64,000 bases of DNA from CAYNRA01 sp046296415 (GTDB lineage Bacteria > Bacteroidota > Bacteroidia > Cytophagales > Spirosomataceae). A program made the position numbers and the translations under genes. The DNA is taken from positions 124,001 to 188,000 of the forward strand of contig JBKBLN010000004.1 in assembly GCA_046296415.1 (NCBI GenBank), written 5' to 3'. How positions within the stretch are numbered: position 1 is the first letter of the stretch; the number at the start of each line of letters is the position of its first letter. The notes beneath the pieces were generated by a model. That model did no database searches, was not told where the DNA came from, and saw only the letters and a list, made by a program, of their open reading frames with translations. This document shows, piece after piece, positions 6,706 through 16,456 of the stretch.

Positions 6706-7722
6706 TCATAACAACCTCACACTTCCTGCTGCGGTGCTAATTTTAACGGGTTGTCCGCCGCCGCGGACTTTGCCGATGAGGTGGTTATTGGCTTTTTTAC
6801 CTTCAAAGTCGCCTTCGAGGTTGGCTTGGATCTTCATTCCGGAGACGTCGAGGTCCATGCCTGTTTGTTTGGGTAATGTGACGGTCACGCCTCCGGCGCT
6901 TGTGGCGAGGTGGACCGGGCCGTTGATCTTAACCAAGTCTGCAGTGATGCTGCCGGCACTGGTTTGGGCTTTTACGGCCCCTTGGATATCATCCAGGATG
7001 ATGGCACCGCCGGATGTTTTGAGGTCGATCTGGCCATTGGTTTCTTTAGCCCGAATGGAGCCACCTGCCGTGACAGCCACGAGGTCACCTTGGATGTCGC
7101 TCAAATTGATACTACCTCCTGATGTTTGTAATTTAGTTTGTCCTGAAATATGGGTCGCTTGAATGGATCCACCAGAGGTTGAGAGGTCGATTTGATCTCG
7201 AAGACCCTCCGCATAGATAGCGCCACCCGATGTAATGCCACGGGTTTGGCCTTTGATCCCCCGAAGGGTCAAGCTTCCACCACTCGACTGAATGTCGGTT
7301 TTCCCCTCCAAGTCCTGCACAAAAATGGCTCCCGCGCTGGTTTTCAAGCGTGTATTCACACGATACGGAGTCTTGACTTCGAACACGAAGTTCAATCCCT
7401 CTTTCCAATTTTGTAGATCTTTTACCCGTTTGGCCGCGCAAATGATCTCCGAACCAAGCTGCCGAATTTCCAACGTGTAGTTTTCCATGCGGCGATTGAT
7501 TTCACTGGTCGACAACGGCTGGGTGTAGTTATTTCCGGAGACAAAGACATCCACCGTAATTTCAGGGTTTGAGGTGCCTTTGACGGTTATTTTACCCCCA
7601 GCTGACGTGATCTCCAGGGAATTGTACTGGCCGCCACGAAATGTTTTGGAAACATAGGGCTTTTGAGCCACAGCAAACAAGGAAACGATTCCAAAAAATA
7701 AACCAAGTAATAGCTTTTTCAT
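6706..7722 (-). CDS. DUF4097 family exported beta-strand repeat protein
   Basis: 338 residues with a clear signal peptide (MKKLLLGLFFGIVSLFAVAQ). The body consists of about a dozen short repeats of the type LKTSGGSI, LTTSAGAI, AVTAGGSI, the pattern of DUF4097 proteins that form a right-handed beta-helix-like stack and are often called putative adhesins. It should be periplasmic or surface exposed. It is encoded alone, divergent from the DUF6134 gene at 7833. Its TGA stop is the first unit of a heptad series belonging to the repeat array. Role in the cell is not known for the family. Confidence 0.85.
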   Translation of the reverse strand: MKKLLLGLFFGIVSLFAVAQKPYVSKTFRGGQYNSLEITSAGGKITVKGTSNPEITVDVFVSGNNYTQPLSTSEINRRMENYTLEIRQLGSEIICAAKRVKDLQNWKEGLNFVFEVKTPYRVNTRLKTSAGAIFVQDLEGKTDIQSSGGSLTLRGIKGQTRGITSGGAIYAEGLRDQIDLSTSGGSIQATHISGQTKLQTSGGSINLSDIQGDLVAVTAGGSIRAKETNGQIDLKTSGGAIILDDIQGAVKAQTSAGSITADLVKINGPVHLATSAGGVTVTLPKQTGMDLDVSGMKIQANLEGDFEGKKANNHLIGKVRGGGQPVKISTAAGSVRLL

Positions 7723-7832
7723 TGTTTTTTCATTGTGTATGCCTCAAAGATGAGGTCGACCTAAAAAAGGTTGCATGCCGCTGAAAAAATTATCGGATAA
7801 TCAAAACCCCTCCACATTTCGTATATGGAAGC

Positions 7833-8426
7833 ATGAAAAGATGGTGGGTAATTTTTTGGTTGTTTGCCTCGAACGTGTGGGCACAAGAGCAGCAGTTTGA
7901 AATTCGCATGGGCGGCTTGAACCTTGGGCAGCTTCGGAGTTCTCGTGTGGGTGGGGTGATCCGGCTGGAGAGTCGGGTGCGGGTCCCGTTGGCTTTGTTT
8001 ACCTTGCGGGTTGGCTATGTGGTAGATTCCCACTTTGGGACCAATCACCGGCTGATCCGATCACGCGTCGACGCCGAGACCAATAAAGGCACTTTTTTTA
8101 CGACGACCGAGCCGCAAGGCAAAGGCTATGCCATGAAGTCGGAACAACATGGGCAGACGGTGGAACAGACAATTCTCCAACCCATTTATTGGACGGTTTC
8201 TCGGCTATTCTTTGAAGAGCCCGTGGGCGTTCGGGAGATTTACGCCGAATATTATGGTACCTTAATGCCTTTGGAGCTGCGCAAACCTGGGCATTATGTG
8301 GTGACTTGGGGAAAGAATCGGGATGTATATGTGTACGAAAAAGGACGTTTGCAGAAAATAATTAAAGAAAATCCCTGGAAGAATTTTGAGATACGCCGAC
8401 CAACCGAAAAAGACCTAGGACCATGA
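7833..8426 (+). CDS. DUF6134 family exported protein
   Basis: 197 residues with a signal peptide ending at NVWAQ (about residue 18). The rest (FEIRMGGLNLGQLRSSR..., RVDAETNKGTFF, IYWTVSRLFFEEPVGVREIYAEYYG) matches the DUF6134 pattern, a family of secreted proteins of unknown function common in Bacteroidota. It is transcribed away from the DUF4097 gene across a 110-bp gap and stands about 120 bp before the polysaccharide exporter genes. Confidence 0.75.
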   Translation: MKRWWVIFWLFASNVWAQEQQFEIRMGGLNLGQLRSSRVGGVIRLESRVRVPLALFTLRVGYVVDSHFGTNHRLIRSRVDAETNKGTFFTTTEPQGKGYAMKSEQHGQTVEQTILQPIYWTVSRLFFEEPVGVREIYAEYYGTLMPLELRKPGHYVVTWGKNRDVYVYEKGRLQKIIKENPWKNFEIRRPTEKDLGP

Positions 8427-8548
8427 AATGGGGATAGATCCCAAATTATGGGGGTTAATTCGATGGGAAATGGGGAAAGTTGCGTTACTTTGTTGTTTGA
8501 ATCAATCAGATAAAACCTCTACTGGAGGAGGTTGACAAGGCAAACCAC

Positions 8549-9376
8549 ATGCACGAGACAATTATCGAGTCTGGCCGTTCGGAAAAATACTATTGGGCCG
8601 ACTTACTCCGATTTAAAGAACTAGGATGGATTCTAGCCAAGCGGGATATTACCGTACGCTATAAACAAACCGTATTTGGGGTGGCTTGGGCCATCGTTCG
8701 GCCGATCATGACGGTCGCGGTTTTTGTGTTTGCATTCCATAAGGTGGCCAAAATTCAAGATACATCCGGTGTACCATTTCAGGTGATCATTTTCTCGGGT
8801 GTGATCTTCTGGAACTTCTTTGCGACGGCCTTTCAGCAAGTCAGTCAGAGTATTACCGGAAATGCGAATTTGGTCGGGAAGGTGTATTTCCCTCGATTGC
8901 TCATGCCGCTTTCAGCAGGTGCTGTACCACTGGTCGATTTCCTTGTGGCCTTCTCTGTGTTAGTCCCATTTTTGTGGTATCAAGGCCTCTGGGCAACCTG
9001 GACCTTGTTTATGGTTCCGGTGCTACTTCTCTTGACCTTCTTTCTAGCCTTTGGTTTGGGCCTGATTTTCGCTTCGTTGAATGTTCGGTATCGCGATTTT
9101 CAGCAAATTGCGCCATTGATCGTACAATACGGATTCTTCATTTGTCCGGTAGCTTATTCGGTTTCTTCTTTGGCCGATTTTTCATGGTTTGACGGGTACA
9201 TGGTATTGAATCCCATGGCGGGCTTGTTGGAAGGATTCCGATGGAGTCTGATCCCAGGCTATTCGACCTTTTCTTTTGAGTATTTAGTGTATCCCACAGT
9301 TTTCATTGTGGTGATCAACCTCCTGGCCGTGTACTTTTTCCGTCGTCAGGAAAATTCATTTGTGGACTATATTTAA
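8549..9376 (+). CDS. ABC exporter permease for polysaccharide (Wzm-like)
   Basis: 275 residues with six predicted membrane spans and the ABC-2 pattern of O-antigen, teichoic acid or capsule exporters: LAKRDITVRYKQTVFGVAWAIVRP near residues 30-55, and ASLNVRYRDFQQIAPLIVQYGFF near 175-200. Together with the ATPase 13 bases downstream it should export a finished lipid-linked polysaccharide across the inner membrane. First gene of an apparent operon reaching at least to 11615, and probably to 12527. Confidence 0.92.
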   Translation: MHETIIESGRSEKYYWADLLRFKELGWILAKRDITVRYKQTVFGVAWAIVRPIMTVAVFVFAFHKVAKIQDTSGVPFQVIIFSGVIFWNFFATAFQQVSQSITGNANLVGKVYFPRLLMPLSAGAVPLVDFLVAFSVLVPFLWYQGLWATWTLFMVPVLLLLTFFLAFGLGLIFASLNVRYRDFQQIAPLIVQYGFFICPVAYSVSSLADFSWFDGYMVLNPMAGLLEGFRWSLIPGYSTFSFEYLVYPTVFIVVINLLAVYFFRRQENSFVDYI

Positions 9377-9389
9377 GCAGTGAGGGAAA

Positions 9390-10652
9390 ATGAGTAGTAT
9401 CATTCGGGCAGAGGGCATTAGCAAACGATATATTATTGATCATCAAAAAGGGAGAGCCAAGGCTGGCTCTGTTAAAGAGGCATTGGCCGAGACGTGGAAA
9501 CGCATGACCCAGCGGGAAAATGCCTTGGAGCTTGGAACACAAGAAGAGTTTTGGGCATTAAAAGACGTTTCCTTCGAAATCGAGGCCGGCGATCGAGTGG
9601 GGGTAATTGGCTCCAATGGAGCGGGTAAGTCGACCCTCCTCAAAGTGCTCAGCCGAATCACCGAGCCTACTCACGGCAGAATCTCCATTCAAGGCCGGAT
9701 GGCCTCGTTGTTGGAGGTCGGAACTGGCTTTCATCCTGAACTGACAGGCCGAGAAAACATCTACCTGAACGGGGCCATCTTGGGCATGACAAAGGCTGAA
9801 ATTCAGAAGCATTTTGATGCCATCGTGGACTTTGCGGGTGTGGAAAAATTCTTGGATACCCCCGTCAAACGCTATTCCTCCGGAATGTACGTGCGTCTGG
9901 GTTTTGCGATTTCATCGCATTTAGAGCCTGAAATTTTGATTGTTGACGAGGTATTGGCCGTTGGGGATGCCGATTTTCAACGCAAATGTTTGGGGAAAAT
10001 GAAAGATGCCTCTTCCTCCGGGCGGACGATTCTTTTCGTATCCCACAACCTTACGGCTGTCGCCAGCTTGTGTAATAAGGGCATGTTCATGAAAAAAGGA
10101 CAACTGATACAAATGGGCGAAACCAACGAGGTAATTGCCACGTACTTGTCCCATGTCCAGAAAACAGCCCTGTGTACCTCCTATGAACGGACGGAAGAGG
10201 CCCCAGGAAACGACCGTGTCCGGTTGAAACGCATCGAAGTGATTCCACATTTACCGGAGGGCCAAAAGCATTTGGATGTCCGGACGCCCTTTCGAGTGGA
10301 AATGGAATGTTGGAATTTCATGGATGCCACCAACCTGAACTTCAGTTTACATGTCAATTCCCTCACGGGTGAGGTGATTTTCAATATCGGTACACCCTCC
10401 ATTCGGTGCGAGGCGGGGGTCATCAAGGCCAGTTGCGAGATTCCGGGACATTTCTTGAACGATGGGTCGTATGCACTTTCTTTTATGGTGGTGAAAGATA
10501 CCGCCTCCCCCATTTTTAACTTTGAGGAAGCGTTGATTTTTGATATTGAGGATTACCGAGAAGGAACAGCGTGGTATGGAAAATGGCCGGGGTATGTTCG
10601 TCCCCAAATTCCTTTCCCCATCGAGCAAACCGAACTCTTTTCCCCATCTTAA
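9390..10652 (+). CDS. ABC exporter ATPase for polysaccharide (Wzt-like) with C-terminal sugar-binding domain
   Basis: 420 residues. The nucleotide-binding domain has Walker A GSNGAGKST at 74-82, the signature region YSSGM near 165, and Walker B ILIVDEVLAVGD near 188. The long N-terminal extension before Walker A and the extra domain of about 150 residues after residue 270 are those of Wzt proteins whose C-terminal domain recognises the end of the O-polysaccharide chain. Partner is the permease at 8549. A terminal modification would be the recognition tag; the dioxygenase and propeller genes downstream are candidates to act on the same polymer. Confidence 0.92.
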   Translation: MSSIIRAEGISKRYIIDHQKGRAKAGSVKEALAETWKRMTQRENALELGTQEEFWALKDVSFEIEAGDRVGVIGSNGAGKSTLLKVLSRITEPTHGRISIQGRMASLLEVGTGFHPELTGRENIYLNGAILGMTKAEIQKHFDAIVDFAGVEKFLDTPVKRYSSGMYVRLGFAISSHLEPEILIVDEVLAVGDADFQRKCLGKMKDASSSGRTILFVSHNLTAVASLCNKGMFMKKGQLIQMGETNEVIATYLSHVQKTALCTSYERTEEAPGNDRVRLKRIEVIPHLPEGQKHLDVRTPFRVEMECWNFMDATNLNFSLHVNSLTGEVIFNIGTPSIRCEAGVIKASCEIPGHFLNDGSYALSFMVVKDTASPIFNFEEALIFDIEDYREGTAWYGKWPGYVRPQIPFPIEQTELFSPS

Positions 10653-10676
10653 CGCATTAATTGAACGATTTATACC

Positions 10677-11615
10677 ATGGAATGGATTAAAAAAGGTGTA
10701 CTCTTTCGGCCAACGGGGGAATTTGCCCACAGCCAGTCGCATGCACAGGTACCGTTTGCATTTCCCACGGAAGAAGCCCTTCGCATTTATTTTTCGACCC
10801 GTGACGCCAACGGCCGATCGCGGCCCTCTTTTTTGGAGGTATCCTACGACAATATTCAGGATGTTCGGTATGTTCATGACCAAGCCGTAATAGATTTGGG
10901 GGGGCCTGGAGAATATGACGAAACAGGGGCGATGCCCTCTTGGTTTGTACCTCAACCCAATGGGGATATTTGGTTGTATTATACAGGTTGGAGTTTGACA
11001 CGGGAGTCCTACCGGCTGTCGATCGGACTGGCCGTAAGCCATGATGGAGGTCTTACCTTCAAAAAGATGTACCGGGGTTCGATCATGGATCGCTCTTTGC
11101 ATAATCCGATTTGGGCGGCTCAGCCTTCGGTGATGTACGACAACGGAACGTATCGCATGTGGTATATCTCGGGGCGTCGGTGTGAATACATTCATGGATA
11201 TCCCGAGCCCTTCTATGACTGCCGCCACGCGGAGTCAAAAGACGGGATTCACTGGACACCCACCGGGCACGTGGCGATCGAACTTGACGACTTCAATCAC
11301 GCCGTCGGAAGGCCTTCGGTGTACATAGAAGACGGATTGTATAAAATGATTTACTCCTACCGAAACGCTTGGGACTACCGAACTGATCGGAATCGCTCCT
11401 ATCGACTCGGGTATGCGGAGTCAAAAGATGGATTGACTTGGGAACGCAAAGACGATTTGGTGGGCATAGGAAAATCCGATCATCCAGACGATATGGATTA
11501 CGAAATGATCAACTATGCGCATCGATTTACGGTGAAAGACAAGACCTACTTGATTTACAACGGAAATAAATTTGGTACGACGGGAATCGGTTTAGCAGAA
11601 CTGGTGAAGAAATAA
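10677..11615 (+). CDS. Five-bladed beta-propeller protein of the GH43/GH32 type
   Basis: 312 residues with no signal peptide. Repeated blades are visible: IYFSTRDANGRSRPSFLEVSY, MPSWFVPQPNGDIWLYYTGW, IGLAVSHDGGLTF, QPSVMYDNGTYRMWYISG, HAESKDGIHW, RPSVYIEDGLYKMIYSY, LGYAESKDGLTW. This is the glycoside-hydrolase-like propeller seen in clans GH-F and GH-J and in many polysaccharide gene clusters. Being cytoplasmic and in an export operon, it may trim, bind or transfer sugars rather than degrade food. The specific reaction cannot be told. It starts 24 bases after the ATPase gene. Confidence 0.75.
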   Translation: MEWIKKGVLFRPTGEFAHSQSHAQVPFAFPTEEALRIYFSTRDANGRSRPSFLEVSYDNIQDVRYVHDQAVIDLGGPGEYDETGAMPSWFVPQPNGDIWLYYTGWSLTRESYRLSIGLAVSHDGGLTFKKMYRGSIMDRSLHNPIWAAQPSVMYDNGTYRMWYISGRRCEYIHGYPEPFYDCRHAESKDGIHWTPTGHVAIELDDFNHAVGRPSVYIEDGLYKMIYSYRNAWDYRTDRNRSYRLGYAESKDGLTWERKDDLVGIGKSDHPDDMDYEMINYAHRFTVKDKTYLIYNGNKFGTTGIGLAELVKK

Positions 11616-11705
11616 GTTGAGGGGTGGATTTAGGTTATGAACGATTCCATCGTTGCATGGCAACAGAAACACGTTTGGTAGAACTCAGAAAACAATCAGA
11701 ATCAG

Positions 11706-12527
11706 ATGTCAACACTAAAAGAACAATTTCATCGGGATGGCTATGTCATTTTGAAAGGATTTTTTGATCGGGAGGTATTAAACCAAATTTACACCGAGGC
11801 ACGTCAGATTTTTGCGGTGCAAATTCACCGCGTTTTGGGCCTAACGGTGGATATACATGATCGGGATGCCTTTGAAGAGGCCATGTTTGCCTTTTTTGAA
11901 AAAGATTTTACATCGTTTGTGAATACAGGTAAGCAAGTACAGCACCTGATTTCGTTGCATCGTTTGGGTACCGATGAAAAGATCGAACAATTATTGAAGC
12001 GTTTAGGACACGATATTCCATCTATTGGCGTTCGTCCTGCCATGCAGTTCAATAGTCGGTACTTGTCGAAAGGTGGAAGTCACTGGAAGCTAGGTGCCCA
12101 CCAGGATTGGCGGACGGGTCAAGGTTCCTTGGATAGTGCGGTATTTTGGTTTCCGCTCGTTGATTGCGATGCCGACTTAGGGTCTTTGCAAATCATTCCC
12201 CAGAGTCATAAATTGGGGTTGATGAAAGCCGATACCAATGGGTACTTAGGCACCATTCAAGAGAATTTAAATGAGGAGGATTTTATTCAAACCTCGTTTG
12301 AAGTTGGGGATTTACTGGTATTCTCGGCGTTTTTGGTGCATCGATCGGGAGAGAACATCACCCGAAACATCCGGTGGTCGATCCAATTACGTTACAATAA
12401 CATGGCCGAGGCCACCTTCCAAGAACGGGGCTATCCTATGCCATACATTTACAAACCGGAAGAGGATTTGGTGACACCCAATTTCCCTCAGCCGGCACAA
12501 CTAGAACAGGTCTTTGCCCTATCATAA
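11706..12527 (+). CDS. Phytanoyl-CoA dioxygenase family (PhyH) oxygenase
   Basis: 273 residues. The Fe(II)/2-oxoglutarate triad is visible as H132 and D134 (GAHQDWRTGQGS) and H212 (LVHRSGEN), with R220 or R223 available to hold 2-oxoglutarate. The N-terminus FHRDGYVILKGFFDREVL is typical of the PhyH family. Its place between the export ATPase block and a glycosyltransferase suggests hydroxylation of a sugar or of a precursor of the surface polymer, but that is inference. A strong intrinsic terminator follows directly. Confidence 0.85.
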   Translation: MSTLKEQFHRDGYVILKGFFDREVLNQIYTEARQIFAVQIHRVLGLTVDIHDRDAFEEAMFAFFEKDFTSFVNTGKQVQHLISLHRLGTDEKIEQLLKRLGHDIPSIGVRPAMQFNSRYLSKGGSHWKLGAHQDWRTGQGSLDSAVFWFPLVDCDADLGSLQIIPQSHKLGLMKADTNGYLGTIQENLNEEDFIQTSFEVGDLLVFSAFLVHRSGENITRNIRWSIQLRYNNMAEATFQERGYPMPYIYKPEEDLVTPNFPQPAQLEQVFALS

Positions 12528-12530
12528 ATG

Positions 12531-12556
12531 AAATGGGGCCTAGCCCCATTTTTTAT
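12531..12556 (+). terminator. Intrinsic terminator after the dioxygenase gene
   Basis: ATGGGGC (12533-12539) and GCCCCAT (12543-12549) form a tight stem with a three-base loop and are followed by a run of T. It closes the 8549-12527 transcription unit. It also shows that the ATG at 12533 is not the start of the next gene. Confidence 0.85.
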
Positions 12557-12565
12557 TCTCAGAGG

Positions 12566-13543
12566 ATGAAAGTAAGCGTTACTGTACATGTGTACAACCA
12601 CGAGAAGTTTATTGCCAATACGTTGGAGAGCATCGTTTCCCAGCAAACCACGTTTCCATTTGAGGTGATTGTGGGCGATGATTGCTCAACAGATGGTTCT
12701 CGTGAAATCATCCGGGCCTATCAAGAAAAATACCCCGAAATAATTAAACCCCTATTTCATCCACAAAATTTGGGTGGATATGGGAAAATGAATGCCTTGG
12801 CTACCTTCGAGGTCGCACAGGGTGAGTACATTGCTACCGTGGATGGAGATGATTATTGGATTGACCCATTGAAGCTTCAGAAACAGATTGACTTCCTGGA
12901 TGCACATCCTGATTTCATCGCCTGTTTTCACAATGCCATCATCCGTTTTGATGACGGGGCTTTTCCAGACACAAACGTCAATCCGATCGATCAAAAAGAT
13001 GTCATTACCGTGGATGATTTGGTTGGTGAAGAGGAGATTTGGTTTATCGCGACCTCATCGCTCATTTTCCGACACCATCGGCTTGGAGCCATGCCCCAGT
13101 GGTTTTATGACTCAAAAAGTGGAGATATCCCCCGGCTGATTTTGTTGGCAAAGCTAGGTCCCATGAAGTACCTACCCGATGTAATGTCGGTTTACCGAAA
13201 AAATGCGGGTGGATTGAGTTTCACAGATCACAAAAACGACGCCGCTTTCTTGTGGAATCGATTGGGCATGTACCGTGGGATTGACCAGGAGCTAGGATTC
13301 CGGTTTCATAGCCGACTTCGAAAAACCTACGCCACCTATTATTTACAATTGGCGGGGGCCCGGCAGTACATCGGCACTTGGCGGCAGCCTTGGTATGCCC
13401 TCAAGTCCTTGTACCTATCGCGCCCCAATGCGTCTCAACATACCAAGCAAGTCTTGCAAGACTGGGTTATTCCGAATGGCTTGATGCAGATCTATGCCGA
13501 TACCAAATATCGAATTGAAAAGATACTTGGCCGAAAGCCCTGA
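12566..13543 (+). CDS. Glycosyltransferase family 2
   Basis: 325 residues from ATG 12566, which follows AGAGG; an in-frame ATG at 12533 lies inside a terminator stem and is rejected. The GT-A fold begins KVSVTVHVYNHEKFIANTLESI, with GDDCSTDGSREI near residue 45 and the metal-binding VDGDDYWIDP near residue 98. No membrane span is obvious, so it is probably a cytoplasmic or membrane-associated transferase adding one sugar to the lipid-linked polymer. It ends three bases before the convergent dehydrogenase gene. Confidence 0.9.
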   Translation: MKVSVTVHVYNHEKFIANTLESIVSQQTTFPFEVIVGDDCSTDGSREIIRAYQEKYPEIIKPLFHPQNLGGYGKMNALATFEVAQGEYIATVDGDDYWIDPLKLQKQIDFLDAHPDFIACFHNAIIRFDDGAFPDTNVNPIDQKDVITVDDLVGEEEIWFIATSSLIFRHHRLGAMPQWFYDSKSGDIPRLILLAKLGPMKYLPDVMSVYRKNAGGLSFTDHKNDAAFLWNRLGMYRGIDQELGFRFHSRLRKTYATYYLQLAGARQYIGTWRQPWYALKSLYLSRPNASQHTKQVLQDWVIPNGLMQIYADTKYRIEKILGRKP

Positions 13544-13546
13544 CGG

Positions 13547-16456
13547 TTAGATCAGGGCTTCCCAAAGAATTTCGACGGGATGTTTTGCTTCCCGTGCGGT
13601 CCCATCATGAATTTGATGGCGGCAACTTGTGCCGGGTGCGGCAATGATCACATCGTCTGCTTCCTTCCGAATGGTGGGAAAGAGAACCAATTCACCTATT
13701 TTCATTGAGAGGTCATAATGTTCGGCCTCATATCCAAACGACCCAGCCATTCCACAGCAGCCTGAGGGAATGAGTTGGGTTTCGTAATTTTTGGGGAAAG
13801 ACAACATTTTTTTCGTGGCAACCAACGAGCCAACCGCTTTTTGTTGGCAATGTCCATGCAGACGTATGCGTTGAGGGGTTTCGGTAAATTGACTTTTCTT
13901 TATTTTGCCTTGATCCATTTGTTGAACGAGCCATTCGTCAATCAGCCAAGTGCGTTGGGCTAATTCTTTAGCGGCTTGGGCAAGGGAAGCATCAACCAGT
14001 TCGGGGTATTCATCCCGAAACGTCAGAATAGCGGACGGTTCAAGCCCAATCAAAGGAATATCGTCGGTGGTTATAGCAGCCAGAGAACGGACGTTGGCCT
14101 CGGCAAGTTTTTTCGCTTCTGTCAGCATTCCTTTGGAAAGGTAAGCACGGCCCGAAGGGACATGAGTAGGTATTAGGACCTGATAGCCAAGGCCTTGCAA
14201 AAGTCGAAAAGCTTGCTGACCGATGTGGACATCGTTGTAATTGGTAAACTCATCGCAGAACAAATAGACTTGTCCAATGGGATTTTCGATGGGTTTTTGT
14301 TGTTTCAACCAGGCTTGAAAGGTGGTTCGATGCAGTAAGGGCATGGAGCGTTCCGGGTGGAAACCAACGAGACGATTGGCAATTTTACGAAGCCAGGGTG
14401 TGCCCATCACCGCATTGTAAGCCCATGGAAAGTAGGAGGCAAGTTCGGAGAGCCGACTAAAGTTCCCCACCAAGCGAGAGCGCAACGGAACCCCATGAAC
14501 TTGTTGGTACTGGTGCAGAAATTCCATTTTCAGTTTGGCCACATCGACATTGGAGGGGCATTCCGACTTACATCCTTTGCAGGCTAGGCATAAATCCATC
14601 ACGTCTTTGATAGCCTCGCTATCAAATCGATTGATCTCGGTGGATCGGGTTAAGGTTTCTCGCAGGATATTAGCCCGAGCTCGGGTGGTATCTTTTTCAT
14701 TCCGAGTAGCCATGAAACTAGGGCACATAGTACCCCCGGACAGATGGGTTTTGCGGCAGTCACCGGAGCCATTGCATTGTTCGGCATGTTGTAGGATGTT
14801 CTGGTCGGTGAAACGGAACATAGTAGGAAACTCGGGAGTTGTTTGCCCGGCTTCGTACCGTAGGAACTGGTCCATGGGCGGCGTATCCACAATCTTATTG
14901 GCGTTGAAAAGGTTGTGGGGGTCCCAGGTGCGTTTGAGTTCTTGGATGAGCGCGTAGTTTTTCGGCCCAATTTGCTGTTGGATGAACTCACCACGCAGGC
15001 GGCCATCGCCATGTTCACCTGAGAGGGAGCCTTGGTATTTTTTGACGAGTGTGGATATTTCCTCTGCGATGGTTCTGAATTGGCGGTGTCCTTCCTCTGT
15101 TTTTAGATTAATAATAGGCCGAAGATGCAGCTCGCCGGTTCCGGCATGGGCATAATGTACGGAGTACATCCCATATTGAGCAAGAATCTGATTGAATTCA
15201 CGAATAAACTCGGGCAGATCCTGGACGTCCACCGCGGTATCCTCGATCACGGCGACTGCTTTTTCGTCACCGGGAAGGTTGGATAATAAGCCGAGGCCCG
15301 CTTTGCGAAGGGTCCATACTTTTTTAATGTCGTCCCCTGTTACCAGCGGAAAGTGATAACCCAGATTGGCGGCGCGAAGGTCGGCCTCTAGTTGTTGGGC
15401 AACTACTTGGATTTCCTCGAGGGAGTCACGGGAAATTTCGACACAGAGAATGGCACCGGGATCACCCTGAACAAAAAAACGATTTTGGCTTTGTTCTTTG
15501 TTGGCTTTGGTACATTCTAATATGTAGTGGTCCATGAGCTCCACGGCGGAGGGCTGATAAGGTAATGCGACCAAGTTGGCGCGGAGGGACTCATCGACGG
15601 TTTGGCAATGCACGGCTAGTACACCTTGAAAAGCGGGAGGGACTGGATCGACATGCAACTTGATTTCGGTGATGAACATGAGGGTTCCTTCGGAGCCTGC
15701 GATCAAACGACAGAAATTAAAGGGAGCCGATTCAGACGGGGTAAATACGGCGGTTTCGAGAAGTTCATCGATGGCATATCCGGTATTTCGACGACGAATG
15801 GATCTTTTAGGGAATTGGGCACGGATTTCCGATTGGTTTTCAGGATCGTTCAGAATACGCTGGATATGTTGGTAGATCTTGGTTTCGAGGGCATTGGGAT
15901 CTCCGGAGCATTTCGATTGAAATTCGGAGGCGGTCAGGTCGTGGAAAGTCACGAAACTTCCATCGGATAGGTATCCGGATACCTCGAGCAGGTGGTCGCG
16001 GGTGGAGCCATAGACGATGGAATTGGACCCACAGGAATTATTTCCGACCATCCCACCGATCATCGCGCGGTTGGCGGTGGAGGTTTCGGGGCCGAAGTAG
16101 AGTCCGTAGGGCTTGAGGGCGAGATTGAGTTCATCTCGGATGACGCCCGGTTGAAGACGGACCCACCGTTCTTGGGCATTGATTTCGAGAATTTGGGTGT
16201 ACGTCTTTGAAACATCGACGATAATGCCGTTTCCGACCACCTGTCCGGCGAGGGACGTACCGGCAGTTCGGGGAATGAGGGTGGTTTTTTCGGCTTTGGC
16301 GAGAGCGATCAAGGCTTCGATGTCGGCATTGGACTCAGGAAATGCGACCGCTATCGGCATTTCGCGATACGCGGAGGCATCGGTGGCGTAGAGTGTTCGG
16401 GTGGTGGGGTCGGTCAGGAACTGACCTGAAAACGAAGCAAGTAAAGGATGTTTCAT
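13547..16456 (-). CDS. FAD-linked oxidase with Fe-S domain (D-lactate/glycolate dehydrogenase type)
   Basis: 969 residues. The N-terminal half is a VAO-type FAD domain (ALIALAKAEKTTLIPRTAGTSLAGQVVG, MVGNNSCGSNSIVYG near residue 135). It is followed by the FAD-oxidase C domain with HAHAGTGELHLRP and LSGEHGDGR. The second half carries two 4Fe-4S cysteine sets (CNGSGDCRKT...MCPSF and CLACKGCKSECP) and a heterodisulfide-reductase-like CCG motif (GCCGMAGSFGYE). This is the YdiJ-like fusion that oxidises D-2-hydroxy acids and passes electrons to quinones at the inner membrane. The substrate is not determined by sequence. It is monocistronic; a divergent 298-bp gap separates it from susC. Confidence 0.9.
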   Translation of the reverse strand: MKHPLLASFSGQFLTDPTTRTLYATDASAYREMPIAVAFPESNADIEALIALAKAEKTTLIPRTAGTSLAGQVVGNGIIVDVSKTYTQILEINAQERWVRLQPGVIRDELNLALKPYGLYFGPETSTANRAMIGGMVGNNSCGSNSIVYGSTRDHLLEVSGYLSDGSFVTFHDLTASEFQSKCSGDPNALETKIYQHIQRILNDPENQSEIRAQFPKRSIRRRNTGYAIDELLETAVFTPSESAPFNFCRLIAGSEGTLMFITEIKLHVDPVPPAFQGVLAVHCQTVDESLRANLVALPYQPSAVELMDHYILECTKANKEQSQNRFFVQGDPGAILCVEISRDSLEEIQVVAQQLEADLRAANLGYHFPLVTGDDIKKVWTLRKAGLGLLSNLPGDEKAVAVIEDTAVDVQDLPEFIREFNQILAQYGMYSVHYAHAGTGELHLRPIINLKTEEGHRQFRTIAEEISTLVKKYQGSLSGEHGDGRLRGEFIQQQIGPKNYALIQELKRTWDPHNLFNANKIVDTPPMDQFLRYEAGQTTPEFPTMFRFTDQNILQHAEQCNGSGDCRKTHLSGGTMCPSFMATRNEKDTTRARANILRETLTRSTEINRFDSEAIKDVMDLCLACKGCKSECPSNVDVAKLKMEFLHQYQQVHGVPLRSRLVGNFSRLSELASYFPWAYNAVMGTPWLRKIANRLVGFHPERSMPLLHRTTFQAWLKQQKPIENPIGQVYLFCDEFTNYNDVHIGQQAFRLLQGLGYQVLIPTHVPSGRAYLSKGMLTEAKKLAEANVRSLAAITTDDIPLIGLEPSAILTFRDEYPELVDASLAQAAKELAQRTWLIDEWLVQQMDQGKIKKSQFTETPQRIRLHGHCQQKAVGSLVATKKMLSFPKNYETQLIPSGCCGMAGSFGYEAEHYDLSMKIGELVLFPTIRKEADDVIIAAPGTSCRHQIHDGTAREAKHPVEILWEALI

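Noticed and set aside
10347..11228. 293-codon minus-strand frame across the Wzt and propeller genes
   Set aside because: Antisense shadow of two clear genes, with no protein-like pattern.
12533..12565. N-terminal extension of the glycosyltransferase at 12566
   Set aside because: The codons form an intrinsic terminator stem and the family starts at KVSVTVHVYN.
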